Assembly (NCBI RefSeq): GCF_001746365.1
Contig: NZ_MJAJ01000059.1
Location: forward strand, 1 to 55,126
Origin: Streptomyces sp. LUP30
Lineage (GTDB): Bacteria; Actinomycetota; Actinomycetes; Streptomycetales; Streptomycetaceae
Reading direction: 5' to 3'
Length of the DNA stretch: 55,126 bases
In this document: one piece after another, positions 34,524 through 42,970 of the stretch
Position numbering within the stretch: position 1 is the first letter of the stretch
How the letters are laid out: the number at the start of each line of letters is the position of its first letter
Translations under genes and position numbers: made by a program
Notes under the pieces: generated by a model
Database searches by the model: none
Told to the model about the DNA's origin: nothing
The model's input: the letters and a program-made list of their open reading frames with translations, nothing else

Positions 34524-35306
34524 ATGCCCCAGGCACCCCCACAGGAGCGGCCCGCACTGCACGTCGAAGGTCTCGACGTGACGTACGGGCGGGCCGTGTC
34601 AGCCCTGCGTTCCGTGTCCCTGACCGTCCCGTACGGCGCGGTGGTGGCGCTGCTCGGCGCCAACGGCGCCGGCAAGTCCACCTTGCTGCGGGCGGTGTCG
34701 GGCACCCTGCGCCTGCACCGCGGTGCCGTGACCGCCGGGCTCGTCCGCTACGGGGAGACCGCCCTGGACGGCCGTGACCCGGTCGCGGCGGTGCGGGCCG
34801 GGGTCGTCCAGGTCCCGGAGGGGCGCCGGGTCTTCGCCGGTCTGACCGTCGAGGAGAACCTGCGCAGCGGCGGCCTCGGCCTGGGCCGGCGGGCGCCCGC
34901 ACAGGTCCGTGAGGCCCGGGACCGCGTGTACACGCTCTTCCCGGTGCTCGCCGAACGCGGACGTCAGCAGGCCGGGCTGCTGTCCGGCGGTGAGCAGCAG
35001 ATGCTCGCCATCGGCCGGGCCCTGATGGCGGCGCCCCGGCTGCTGCTGCTCGACGAGCCGTCCCTGGGGCTGGCCCCGCGCATGGTGTTCCGGATCGCGG
35101 AGGTGATCCGTGAGATCAACGCCCAGGGCACGGCCGTCCTGCTGGTCGAACAGAACGCGGGCATGGCGCTGTCGCTCGCCGGTCACGCCCATGTCCTGGA
35201 GGTGGGCGAGATCCGGCTGTCCGGACCGGCCGACGACCTCGCCCGCACGGACGCGGTGCGCCGCCTCTACCTCGGCGACCCGGCCGGCGACCAGGGGGCC
35301 GCGTGA
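34524..35306 (+). CDS. branched-chain-amino-acid-type ABC transporter ATPase (LivF-like)
   Basis: The 260-residue ATPase shows Walker A GANGAGKST, a signature LSGGEQQMLAIGRAL and Walker B LLLLDEPSLGLAP. The last of these is the hallmark of LivF over LivG. The ATG is preceded by GAGGAG. Known of the family: one of two ATPases powering uptake of branched-chain amino acids, urea or short amides. The stop overlaps the next gene as GTGA. It starts a tightly packed five-gene operon. Confidence 0.93.
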   Translation: MPQAPPQERPALHVEGLDVTYGRAVSALRSVSLTVPYGAVVALLGANGAGKSTLLRAVSGTLRLHRGAVTAGLVRYGETALDGRDPVAAVRAGVVQVPEGRRVFAGLTVEENLRSGGLGLGRRAPAQVREARDRVYTLFPVLAERGRQQAGLLSGGEQQMLAIGRALMAAPRLLLLDEPSLGLAPRMVFRIAEVIREINAQGTAVLLVEQNAGMALSLAGHAHVLEVGEIRLSGPADDLARTDAVRRLYLGDPAGDQGAA

Positions 35307-36127
35307 AGCTCCGCCCCACCGCCGGCGCCGTTCCCGGCCTGCCCCCGGCGCCGCCGCCCGAACTGAGCGTGCGGGACGTGACCGTCCGCTTCGCCGGTCT
35401 GACCGCCCTGGACGCGGTGTCCTTCACCGTCGCCCCCGGCTCCGTGCACGCCCTGATCGGCCCCAACGGCGCGGGGAAGTCCACCTGCTTCAACGTCCTG
35501 TCGGGCCTGTACCGCCCGGCGTCCGGGCAGGTACGGCTCGGCGACACCCCGCTGACCGGGCTCCCGCCCCACCGGATCGCGGCCCTGGGAGTGGCCCGCA
35601 CCTTCCAGAACATCGTCACCACCGAGGGCACCGTCGCCGACAATCTGATGCTCGGACGGCACGTCCTCTCCCGCGCCGGCTTCGCCGCGACCGCGCTGCG
35701 CCTGCCCGGCGTCGCGCGCGAGCAGCGCGCCCATCTCGACCGGGCCCGCGAGATCGCCGAACTCACCGGGCTCGCCGGCCACTTCGACACGCCGGTCGCC
35801 CTGCTCTCCTACGGCGACTGCAAACGCGTGGAACTCGCCCGCGCGCTGTGCCTGGAGCCGCGTGTCCTGCTGCTCGACGAGCCCGTGGCCGGCATGAACG
35901 CCGCCGAACGCGCTCGCACGGCCGGGACGGTGGACGCCGTGCGCGCCGAACTCGGGTTGTCCGTGCTGCTGGTGGAGCACGACATGGGTCTGGTGATGCG
36001 CCTTGCCGACGAGGTCACCGTTCTCGACTTCGGCCGCCGCATCGCCCACGGCTCTCCCGACGAGATCCGCCGCCACCCCGAGGTGCTGCGCGCCTACCTC
36101 GGCACGCCAGGAGAGGACCCCGCATGA
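35303..36127 (+). CDS. branched-chain-amino-acid-type ABC transporter ATPase (LivG-like)
   Basis: This 274-residue partner ATPase has Walker A GPNGAGKST, the LARTFQNIV region typical of LivG, the atypical signature LLSYGDCKRVELARAL and Walker B LLLDEPVAGMN. The final HPEVLRAYLG is also a LivG trait. The GTG start overlaps the LivF-like stop, and the stop overlaps the permease start as ATGA, so three genes are translationally coupled. Confidence 0.93.
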   Translation: MKLRPTAGAVPGLPPAPPPELSVRDVTVRFAGLTALDAVSFTVAPGSVHALIGPNGAGKSTCFNVLSGLYRPASGQVRLGDTPLTGLPPHRIAALGVARTFQNIVTTEGTVADNLMLGRHVLSRAGFAATALRLPGVAREQRAHLDRAREIAELTGLAGHFDTPVALLSYGDCKRVELARALCLEPRVLLLDEPVAGMNAAERARTAGTVDAVRAELGLSVLLVEHDMGLVMRLADEVTVLDFGRRIAHGSPDEIRRHPEVLRAYLGTPGEDPA

Positions 36128-37020
36128 CCGCCCTTCTCGACAGCGTCCTCGCCGGACTGGCCCTGGGCGCGGTGTACGCCCTGGTCGCGCTCGGCTTCGT
36201 CGTGATCTTCAAGGCGTCGGGGGTGCTCGACTTCGCCCACGGATCGCTGCTGCTGTTCGGCGGATACCTCATCGCCGTCCTCCACGACGACCTCGGCTTC
36301 CCCGGCGCCCTCGCCGTGTCCGTGCTGGCAACGGCCGCGCTCGCCGGCGCGCTGGACCGGCTGCTGCTGCAACGCGGCGACCCCGACCCCAGGGCCGCCC
36401 ATGTGCAGACGATCGTCACCATCGGCGTGGACATCGTGCTGCTCACCGACCTGTCCCGGCGCATCGGCGGTGATCTGCTCACCCTCGGCGACCCCTGGGG
36501 CGACTCGGTGACCCGGCTGGGTTCCGTGACCGTCGCCGACAGCCGGCTGGCCGCGATCGCCGTCGCCACGCTCGCCATCGGGGCCGTCTTCGCCCTGTTC
36601 CGGTTCACGCCCTGGGGGCTCGCGTTGCGGGCCGCCGCCGAGGACAGGGAAGCGGCCGCCCTCATGGGCGTACGGCTGAGCCGGGTGCGCATGCTCGCCT
36701 GGTGTCTGGCCGGAGCGCTCGCCGCGCTGGCGGCCGTGTTCCTCGCCGCGTTCCCGGCGCCCGGACTGGAACGGACCACCGGGCAGATCGCCCTCAAGGC
36801 CTTCCCCGCGGCGATCCTCGGCGGTCTCGCCTCCCCGCCCGGAGCGCTGGCGGGCAGCCTGATCATCGGTCTGACCGAGGCCCTCGCGGCGGGCTACCAG
36901 TCCGAACTGCACGTCCTGGGCGACGGGTTCGGCGACGTGGCCCCCTACGCCGTGATGGTGGCCGTCCTGCTGGTGCGGCCCACCGGCCTGTTCGGCGCGA
37001 AGGGAGCGACCCGTGTCTGA
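36124..37020 (+). CDS. branched-chain-amino-acid-type ABC permease (LivH-like)
   Basis: The 298-residue membrane protein has eight or so helices and the LivH opening GLALGAVYALVALGFVVIFKASGVLDFAHG. The cytoplasmic loop ALRAAAEDREAAALMGVRLSRVRMLAW contacts the ATPases. The ATG is fixed by the ATGA overlap. It pairs with the LivM-like subunit encoded next; the two genes overlap by 8 bases. Confidence 0.92.
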   Translation: MTALLDSVLAGLALGAVYALVALGFVVIFKASGVLDFAHGSLLLFGGYLIAVLHDDLGFPGALAVSVLATAALAGALDRLLLQRGDPDPRAAHVQTIVTIGVDIVLLTDLSRRIGGDLLTLGDPWGDSVTRLGSVTVADSRLAAIAVATLAIGAVFALFRFTPWGLALRAAAEDREAAALMGVRLSRVRMLAWCLAGALAALAAVFLAAFPAPGLERTTGQIALKAFPAAILGGLASPPGALAGSLIIGLTEALAAGYQSELHVLGDGFGDVAPYAVMVAVLLVRPTGLFGAKGATRV

Positions 37021-38212
37021 CAGCATGCCGAAGAGAGCCGTTCCGGGGACCGCCGTTCCCAGGAGCGCCGTTCCCCGGGGCCTGGTTCCCCAGGGCGTTT
37101 CCCAGGGCGTGGTGGTCCTGCTGTGCGCGTTCCTGCTGTGCGCACCGCCCTTCTACCTGGACGCCTTCTGGCTGCGCACCGGCCTGTTCTCCATGGCCGC
37201 CGCGATCGGCGCCGTCGGCCTCGGCCTGCTCGCCGGCACCGCCGGCCAGCTCTCCCTGGGGCACGCCTTCTTCCTCGCCGTGGGCGCCTACGGCTACACC
37301 TGGCTGGCCGGCGAGCCCGGCCCCGGCCTGCCGCCCGCGCTCGCCGCGCTTTCGGCCGTCCTGCTCGCCGGAGCGGCCGGCGGGCTGTTCAGCCCCGTCG
37401 CCGGGCGGGTGCGCGGCATCTACCTGGGCGTCGCCACCCTCGCCCTGGTCTTCCTGGGGCACCACGTGCTGCTCACCGCCGACTCCGTCACCGGTGGCTT
37501 CAACGGCCGTTCCGTGCCGCCGCTGACGCTGGGCGGGTTCTCCTTCTCCGCCGACGGCCCCGCCCTCCACGTCCTCGGCGTGCCGTTCGGCGCCGAGGAG
37601 CGCCTGTGGTTCCTGGGCCTGGCTCTGCTGGCCGGCACCTGGTGGACCGCGCGCGGACTGCTGCGCGGACGCCCGGGCCGCGCCCTCGCGGCGCTGCGCG
37701 ACAGCGAGACCGCGGCCTCGGTCATGGGCGTCGACGTCGCCCGGTACCGTTCGGCGGCCTTCGTGGTGTCGTCGATGTACGCCGGCCTGGCCGGGGTACT
37801 GCTCGCGCTCGTCTTCCGCCGGGTCGTGCCCGACTACTTCGGGCTGGCCCTCTCCGTCGACTACCTGGCGATGATCGTCATCGGTGGCCTCGGCTCGGTC
37901 GCAGGGGCCGTCGCCGGGGGCGTCTTCGTCACCGCGCTGCCCCTGCTCATGACCCGCTACGCCGACCAACTGCCCCTGGTGACCGCGCCCGGCGCCACCG
38001 ACGCCGGCGTCGGCCCCACCGAGGCGGCCCGCTACCTCTACGGCGCGGCGATCGTCCTGGTCCTGCTGCACGCCCCGGACGGACTGCACGGCCTCGTCGG
38101 CCGGCTGCGGGCCCGCCTGCGCCAGGCCTCTCCGGCCGTCACCTCTCCGGCCGTCACCTCCGCCACCAGTCCCACCGCCCCCGCCGTCCCGACCGAGGAG
38201 CCCACCCCGTGA
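37013..38212 (+). CDS. branched-chain-amino-acid-type ABC permease (LivM-like)
   Basis: The 399-residue permease starts at a GTG inside the LivH-like gene. The first 30 residues contain Pro/Arg repeats (RAVPGTAVPRSAVPRGLVPQG) of doubtful structure. After them come the LivM helices, GLLAGTAGQLSLGHAFFLAVGAYGY and the loop RALAALRDSETAASVMGVDVARYRSAAF. The C-terminal tail holds a short tandem repeat (TSPAV twice). The stop overlaps the binding-protein start as GTGA. Confidence 0.92.
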   Translation: MSDSMPKRAVPGTAVPRSAVPRGLVPQGVSQGVVVLLCAFLLCAPPFYLDAFWLRTGLFSMAAAIGAVGLGLLAGTAGQLSLGHAFFLAVGAYGYTWLAGEPGPGLPPALAALSAVLLAGAAGGLFSPVAGRVRGIYLGVATLALVFLGHHVLLTADSVTGGFNGRSVPPLTLGGFSFSADGPALHVLGVPFGAEERLWFLGLALLAGTWWTARGLLRGRPGRALAALRDSETAASVMGVDVARYRSAAFVVSSMYAGLAGVLLALVFRRVVPDYFGLALSVDYLAMIVIGGLGSVAGAVAGGVFVTALPLLMTRYADQLPLVTAPGATDAGVGPTEAARYLYGAAIVLVLLHAPDGLHGLVGRLRARLRQASPAVTSPAVTSATSPTAPAVPTEEPTP

Positions 38213-39483
38213 ACCGCACGCACACCGGCCACCGCGTCCCCGCCGTCCTCGCCGCCGCGCTCGCGGCCCTGCTCGTCACGGCCACCGGCTGCAGCTCCAA
38301 GGCGGACGGCAGCGGCGGCTCCGAGGGCGCCGACGGCGTCAGGACGGGCCCCGGAGTCACCGCGAAGACCCTCAGACTCGGCGCCCTGACCGATCTCACC
38401 GGCCCCTACGCCACCCTCGGCAAGTCCATCGTGCAGGCGCAGCAGATGTGGGCCGACGAGACCAACGCCGACGGCGGCGTCTGCGGACGCAAGGTCGAGA
38501 TCGTGGTCAAGGACCACGGCTACGACGTCCAGAAGGCGGTCACCGCCTACGCCGACCTGGCCCCGGACGTGGTCGCGCTGACGCAGGTCATCGGATCGCC
38601 CGTGGTCGCAGCCCTCCTCGACGACATCGAGCGCGACCACCTGCTGACCTTCCCGCAGGCCTGGGCGGCCTCCTTGCTGGGCAAGGACTCCGTGCAGGTC
38701 ATCGGCACCACCTACGACCTCGACATGATCGCCGCCGTCGACTTCCTCACCCGGACCAAGGGGCTGGCCAAGGGCGACGCGGTCGGGCACGTCTACTTCG
38801 AGGGCGACTACGGCGCCAACGCCCTGGAGGGCTCGACCTGGGCGGCCGAACGGGCCGGGCTGAAGATCGTCCCGCAGAAGATCAAGGCGACGGACACCGA
38901 TCTGTCCGCGCAGGTGTCGGCGTTGCGCAAGGCGGGCGTGAAGGCCGTCCTGGTCAGTGCGGGCCCGGCCCAGACCGCGTCCCTGGTCGGCGTCGCCGCC
39001 TCGCGCGGCCTGCGGGTCCCCGTCGTCAGCAGCGCGCCCGGTTTCGCGCCCCAGCTGATGAAGACTCCCGCGGCGCCGGCGCTGGCGGCCCTGCTGGACG
39101 TGGTGAGCGCCGCGCCCGCCGTGAGCTCGGACCTGCCCGGCGTCAGGGCGATGGTGGCCGCGTACGGGAAGAAGTACCCAGACTCGCCGGTCGACTCGGG
39201 CGTGCTCTCCGGATACAACGCCGCCCGGCTGCTGGGCGCCGACCTCAAGAAGGCCTGCGCGGCCGGCAGCCTGGCTCGCGAGGACGTGGTGAAGGCGCAC
39301 CGTTCGCAGAAGAGCGCCGACACCGGACTCGGCTCCCCGCAGGACTTCTCCGACCGCTCCCGGCCCGCCGCCCTGTCGTCCTACGTCCTCAAGCCCGACG
39401 CGAAGGCGGTCGGCGGCCTCGTCGGCGTGGAGGACGCGCACCGGGCGCCGGGGATCACGGAGTACCTGGCACACCGATCCTGA
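38209..39483 (+). CDS. branched-chain-amino-acid-type ABC substrate-binding lipoprotein
   Basis: The 424-residue protein has a signal peptide with lipobox TATGC, lipidated at about Cys28. The mature part is a periplasmic-binding type 1 fold: LRLGALTDLTGPYATLGKSIVQAQQMW, then VVKDHGYDVQKAV and HVYFEGDYGANALEGS. Known of the family: LivJ/UrtA/AmiC-like proteins binding amino acids, urea or amides. The binding protein is encoded last, the reverse of the sugar operon above. PucR control would favour a nitrogen-rich ligand, but the ligand cannot be read from the sequence. Confidence 0.92.
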   Translation: MNRTHTGHRVPAVLAAALAALLVTATGCSSKADGSGGSEGADGVRTGPGVTAKTLRLGALTDLTGPYATLGKSIVQAQQMWADETNADGGVCGRKVEIVVKDHGYDVQKAVTAYADLAPDVVALTQVIGSPVVAALLDDIERDHLLTFPQAWAASLLGKDSVQVIGTTYDLDMIAAVDFLTRTKGLAKGDAVGHVYFEGDYGANALEGSTWAAERAGLKIVPQKIKATDTDLSAQVSALRKAGVKAVLVSAGPAQTASLVGVAASRGLRVPVVSSAPGFAPQLMKTPAAPALAALLDVVSAAPAVSSDLPGVRAMVAAYGKKYPDSPVDSGVLSGYNAARLLGADLKKACAAGSLAREDVVKAHRSQKSADTGLGSPQDFSDRSRPAALSSYVLKPDAKAVGGLVGVEDAHRAPGITEYLAHRS

Positions 39484-39497
39484 CCCGCCCTCGACCG

Positions 39498-39520
39498 ATT
39501 CAGCGGCCCTGCTGCTGAAT
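39498..39520 (+). terminator. possible stem-loop after the ABC operon
   Basis: ATTCAGC (39498-39504) pairs with GCTGAAT (39514-39520) over a 9-base spacer. It lies 15 bases after the binding-protein stop. There is no T-run, so it could instead be an operator for the aldo/keto reductase gene. Confidence 0.35.
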
Positions 39521-39651
39521 GCGTTCGCCGATGTCCATTGGACCCGCGGCCGACGGCGGGGCCAGTCTGGAGACGTCCGGTGCGCCGCGATCAGCTTCCG
39601 GTGCACCGGACGTCCCGTCGCCCGACCGCATACCGAAAGAGGCCGCGAGCC

Positions 39652-40512
39652 ATGCACAACCGCCGCATCGGTGATCTGGACGTCAGCGCGATCGGCCTCG
39701 GCGCCATGCCGATGTCGATCGAGGACCGCCCGGACGAGAAGCGCTCCCTCGCCACGATCCACGCCGCGCTGGACGCCGGCGTGACGCTGATCGACACCGC
39801 GGACGCCTACCACCTCCATGCCGACGAGGTCGGCCACAACGAGACCCTGATCGCCAAGGCCCTCGCCTCCCACGACCGCGGCGGCGACGTCCTGGTCGCC
39901 ACCAAGGGCGGCCACCTGCGCCCCGGCGACGGCAGCTGGACCCTGGACGGCAGCCCCGCCCACCTCAAGGCGGCCTGCGAGGCCTCGCTGCGCCGGCTCG
40001 GCGTGGAGGCGATCGGCCTGTACCAGTTCCACCGCCCCGACCCGCGCATCCCCTACGCCGAGTCGGTCGGCGCGCTGAGCGAACTCCTGGACGAGGGCAA
40101 GATCCGCGCCGCCGGCGTCTCCAACGCGAACCCCGAGCAGATCCGCGAGGCGCAGGACGTCCTCGGCGGGCGGCTGGCCTCCGTGCAGAACCAGTTCTCC
40201 CCGGCCTTCCGCTCCAGCGAGCCCGAACTGCGCCTGTGCGACGAACTCGGCATCGCGTTCCTGCCGTGGAGCCCGCTCGGCGGCATCTCCCGCGCCCGCG
40301 AACTGGGCTCCTCCTACGCGCCGTTCGCCCACGTCGCCGAAACCCACGCGGTGAGCCCGCAGCGCGTCTGCCTGGCGTGGATGCTCGCCAAGTCACCGGT
40401 GGTGGTGCCGATCCCGGGCGCGAGCCGCCCCGAGACCATCCTCGACTCCCTCGCCGCGGCGGAACTCGTCCTGACCGCCGACGAGCTGGCGGAACTGGAC
40501 GCCGCCGTCTGA
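39652..40512 (+). CDS. aldo/keto reductase
   Basis: The 286-residue TIM-barrel enzyme has the family motifs LGAMPMS, LIDTADAYHL (catalytic Asp and Tyr), VATKGGHLR (catalytic Lys) and LYQFHRPDP (catalytic His). Late in the barrel, PIPGASRPETI binds NADPH. The ATG follows AAGAGG by 9 bases. Known reaction: NADPH-dependent reduction of carbonyls, or oxidation of alcohols. The substrate is unknown. It stands alone between the ABC operon and the DUF5133 gene. Confidence 0.93.
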   Translation: MHNRRIGDLDVSAIGLGAMPMSIEDRPDEKRSLATIHAALDAGVTLIDTADAYHLHADEVGHNETLIAKALASHDRGGDVLVATKGGHLRPGDGSWTLDGSPAHLKAACEASLRRLGVEAIGLYQFHRPDPRIPYAESVGALSELLDEGKIRAAGVSNANPEQIREAQDVLGGRLASVQNQFSPAFRSSEPELRLCDELGIAFLPWSPLGGISRARELGSSYAPFAHVAETHAVSPQRVCLAWMLAKSPVVVPIPGASRPETILDSLAAAELVLTADELAELDAAV

Positions 40513-40663
40513 CACGACCACCCGGCCGCACGGATCCGCACGGCGGGCGGATCCGTGAGCGGTCATGGCCGGATCGAGACCCCGACGAGTGGGATGAGCG
40601 CCCGGCACGCATGAATCGCCCAGGTCCGGGCACACGCAGCGCAAACAGGAGAGAGGGGCGCTC

Positions 40664-40918
40664 GTGATCGTTCCGGACCCGAAGGTCGCCAGGACGTTGC
40701 TGACCCGCTACGCGACGCTGAAGATCGCTCAGGCGGAGAGGGAGACGCCGCAGGCGGCTCGTGAGCTTCAGGACGTGACGTACACCTTGTGCGTGCTGAT
40801 GGGCACGCCCGACGTCCGCGAGGCGGTCGCCGCGGCGGACGCTCTGCTGGAGTCGGCGGCGGCGACGCCCGCGGCTGACGCCGGGCACGCCGGGAACGGA
40901 CTGTCCCTGGCGGTGTGA
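40664..40918 (+). CDS. DUF5133 domain protein, 84 aa
   Basis: This small helical protein (MIVPDPKVARTLLTRYATLK, then ARELQDVTYTLCVLMGTPDVREAVAAADALL) matches DUF5133 as I remember it, a Streptomyces-enriched family of unknown function, often near regulatory genes. The GTG start follows GGAGAGAGGGG. It ends just before a strong hairpin shared with the convergent graspetide ligase gene. Confidence 0.8.
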   Translation: MIVPDPKVARTLLTRYATLKIAQAERETPQAARELQDVTYTLCVLMGTPDVREAVAAADALLESAAATPAADAGHAGNGLSLAV

Positions 40919-40948
40919 GGACGGCGTGAGGGCGGCGAGAGGCCGGTC

Positions 40949-40992
40949 CCCGGGCGCGGCGGTGTTCCTTTGGGAACACCGCCGCGCCCGGG
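40949..40992. terminator. bidirectional terminator, perfect 20-bp hairpin
   Basis: The arms 40949-40968 and 40973-40992 are exact reverse complements around the 4-base loop TTTG. It ends four bases before the stop of the convergent ATP-grasp gene and starts about 30 bases after the DUF5133 stop, so it can end both transcripts. Confidence 0.85.
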
Positions 40993-40996
40993 TCCG

Positions 40997-41983
40997 TCAC
41001 GAGGCGGCGGAGCCGCAGCGGTCGGGGCGCGGGACGCCGGGTTCCGGGGGCGATCCGGCCAGCCATTCCGCGATGGTGCGGGCGATCGGCTGGCCGGTGT
41101 CCACCTCCACGAAGCCGAACTGCCCCGACTGGTTGCACTCCAGGAACCACCATGTGCCGTCGGCGTCCTCGGCGAAGTCGAAGGCTCCGTACGTCAGTTC
41201 CGCCTCCCGCAGATACCTGCGCACGGCCTCGGCGAGCCGCGGCGGTACCTCGGCGGGGCGCCAGGGCGTGGTCGACGGCGAGAAGCGCACGTCCACCACG
41301 TCGGGCTCGGCGCCGGGGGCCGTCTCCTTGCGGGCGGCCAGCAGACGGTCGCCGACCGCGGTCAGCCGGATGTCCGCCCGCTTGGCCACCCGCCGCTGCA
41401 GCAGCGTCGGGCCGTAGGCGACGGCGGCGAAGTCCGCGCCCGGCGGCACCCGGGTGGTGGGCACCGCGCGGGGCGGATCCTGTGGGTGCGCCCCGGAGAC
41501 GGGCTTGACCACCAGATCCGGGTAGCGGTCGGCGAACTCGCGTGCCGCCTGCGGGAAGGTGGTGATCAGCGTGGCCGGCACGGGCAGGCCGCAGCGCTGC
41601 GCGAGCCGGAGCTGCCAGGGCTTGTGCCGGGCGCGCAGCGACGCGTCCGGGTGGTTCATCCAGCGTGCTCCGGTACCGCGGAGCATGCCGTAGAGCGCCT
41701 GTGAGGACTCCTCCGTGAGCCAGGCCGAGGGCTCGGGCGCCCGGGCCGCGGGGGCGCCGGGACGGCGGACCCACACCGACCTGAGCCCGTCGAGGCTCAC
41801 CAGCCGACCGGCGGACGACAGGTGGCCGCGGAAGGCCCCGTGCACGAACTCGCCGGACAGCGCGACGGAATGGGTCAGGTCGGCCGGGTCGAACCGGACG
41901 ACCGGGACGCCGGCGGCGTTCAGGTGCACGACCACCATGTCCGCCGTGACGTCCTCTTCACAGGTGAGAATGAGCACGGTCAT
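40997..41983 (-). CDS. tgmB: ATP-grasp ribosomal peptide maturase (graspetide ligase)
   Basis: The 328-residue protein has an N-terminal pre-ATP-grasp part (VLILTCEEDVTADMVVVHLNAAG, WVRRPGAP) and an ATP-grasp domain with LVVKPVSGAHPQDP. Its later strand ends FLECNQSGQFGFVE, where Glu and Asn would hold magnesium. Known of the MvdD/TgmB family: ATP-dependent formation of ester or amide links between side chains of a precursor peptide. The gene for a matching precursor lies 17 bases upstream on the same strand. No methyltransferase follows, unlike many related loci. Confidence 0.93.
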   Translation of the reverse strand: MTVLILTCEEDVTADMVVVHLNAAGVPVVRFDPADLTHSVALSGEFVHGAFRGHLSSAGRLVSLDGLRSVWVRRPGAPAARAPEPSAWLTEESSQALYGMLRGTGARWMNHPDASLRARHKPWQLRLAQRCGLPVPATLITTFPQAAREFADRYPDLVVKPVSGAHPQDPPRAVPTTRVPPGADFAAVAYGPTLLQRRVAKRADIRLTAVGDRLLAARKETAPGAEPDVVDVRFSPSTTPWRPAEVPPRLAEAVRRYLREAELTYGAFDFAEDADGTWWFLECNQSGQFGFVEVDTGQPIARTIAEWLAGSPPEPGVPRPDRCGSAAS

Positions 41984-42000
41984 GTCGCTTCGGCCCGTGT

Positions 42001-42192
42001 TCAGTCGTCGAAGTGGGTCTTGGAGCCCGCGGTCGAGGTCGTCGTCCCGAGTTCTCTCAGGAGGGCGTGGTCGCGCGCGGCGATCCGGCCGTCGAAGAGT
42101 ACGTTCAACTGCAGTGCGTGATCGTAGGAGTACGGAGTGGCGAACTCCAACTCCGCAGCAGGGCGCGCGTAGTTGAGCGTGAACGGTTTCAT
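42001..42192 (-). CDS. tgmA: graspetide precursor peptide
   Basis: The 63-residue peptide matches the putative ATP-grasp-modified RiPP family. A leader (MKPFTLNYARPAAELEFATPYSYDHALQL) runs to about residue 49, followed by a Thr/Ser-rich core ending GTTTSTAGSKTHFDD. Candidate donors in the core are Thr50-52, Ser53, Thr54, Ser57, Lys58 and Thr59; acceptors are Asp62 and Asp63 only. Glu47 lies just before the core. The ATG has GGGAG close upstream. Known: the core is cross-linked by TgmB, then freed by proteolysis. Where the ring bonds fall, and the bioactivity, are unknown. It is very likely co-transcribed with tgmB. Confidence 0.9.
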   Translation of the reverse strand: MKPFTLNYARPAAELEFATPYSYDHALQLNVLFDGRIAARDHALLRELGTTTSTAGSKTHFDD

Positions 42193-42290
42193 CGTCTCTC
42201 CCTCGTCGGTACTGCTTCGATCAAGCGGTGCCGCTGTGCGACGTCACTCGGGCCCGCTGCGTGATGCTGGATGGATGCGACCTTCAGTCA

Positions 42291-42321
42291 CTTATACGAA
42301 TCGAACGGGTGGTTGGTTTCC
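42291..42321 (-). promoter_or_regulatory. candidate ECF-sigma-type promoter for the graspetide genes
   Basis: Read on the minus strand, GGAAAC (42321-42316) and CGTATAAG (42298-42291) are separated by 17 bases. This resembles the GGAAC...CGT pattern of extracytoplasmic-function sigma factors. The tgmA start lies about 100 bases downstream. The match is suggestive, not proof. Confidence 0.35.
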
Positions 42322-42415
42322 TTACTCTCCGTGATCATCGGGGAGTTGGGCGCCGAGCAGGGCGCGGAGCAGGGGAGATCAGGTCGAGCCGGGGTGAAAA
42401 CGTCTTCCGGAGCGG

Positions 42416-42703
42416 TCAGTCGGGGAGCTGCTCGGGGTTGTTCTCGGGTGCGCGGCGCAGAGTGCGCAGGGCCAGCAGGAGGACGCCGATGTCGTCGAGG
42501 TACACGGGGTCCGGCAGGATGTCGGTCGGCAGCACGAAGTACAGGACCGCCCCCCAGAAGACCCAGCGCGGGCCGGTGGGCAGTCCTGCTCGTCGCAGGC
42601 CGCGGCGGGCGCGGACCAGGCGCACCAGCACCGTGGCGGCCACGGCGAACAGGGCGGCGGCCGCCACCGCCGCGACGACGACGAGCGTGGTTGGCGCATC
42701 CAC
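42416..42703 (-). CDS. DUF1232 (YkvA-like) membrane protein, 95 aa
   Basis: The protein has an N-terminal helix (LVVVAAVAAAALFAVAATVLV), a short basic loop and the DUF1232 signature WVFWGAVLYFVLPTDILPDPVYLDDIGVLLLALRTL, which forms a hairpin with Asp residues. Known: the family is widespread, small and uncharacterised. It lies upstream of tgmA on the same strand, with 223 bases between, so co-transcription is unclear. Confidence 0.88.
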   Translation of the reverse strand: MDAPTTLVVVAAVAAAALFAVAATVLVRLVRARRGLRRAGLPTGPRWVFWGAVLYFVLPTDILPDPVYLDDIGVLLLALRTLRRAPENNPEQLPD

Positions 42704-42970
42704 GGGCCCTCCCGATGGTCCGTCGCGCGGCGTCTGCTCTCTTTGTCCTGCTCTGTCCGGACCCTGGCGCGTGGTCCCTGTCTGTCGATTTCCCCGCTTT
42801 CGGTTTCCGGATTCCCGCTTCCCGCGGGATTACCGCATCGGACGCGTCTCACACGGGTGGCGCGTCCGAGTGGCGGAGTGCGCCGGCGGCCCTGGTAATG
42901 GGGAGGGTCAAGTCGCGTGTCGCAGCTCGGGGGCGTAGGGGGCGACCGCACCCTTCAGAGAGAGCTCAGC

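Noticed and set aside
40997..42703. isoaspartyl-type O-methyltransferase accompanying the graspetide genes
   Set aside because: No methyltransferase motif is found in any frame near the two genes; the neighbours are DUF5133 and DUF1232 proteins.
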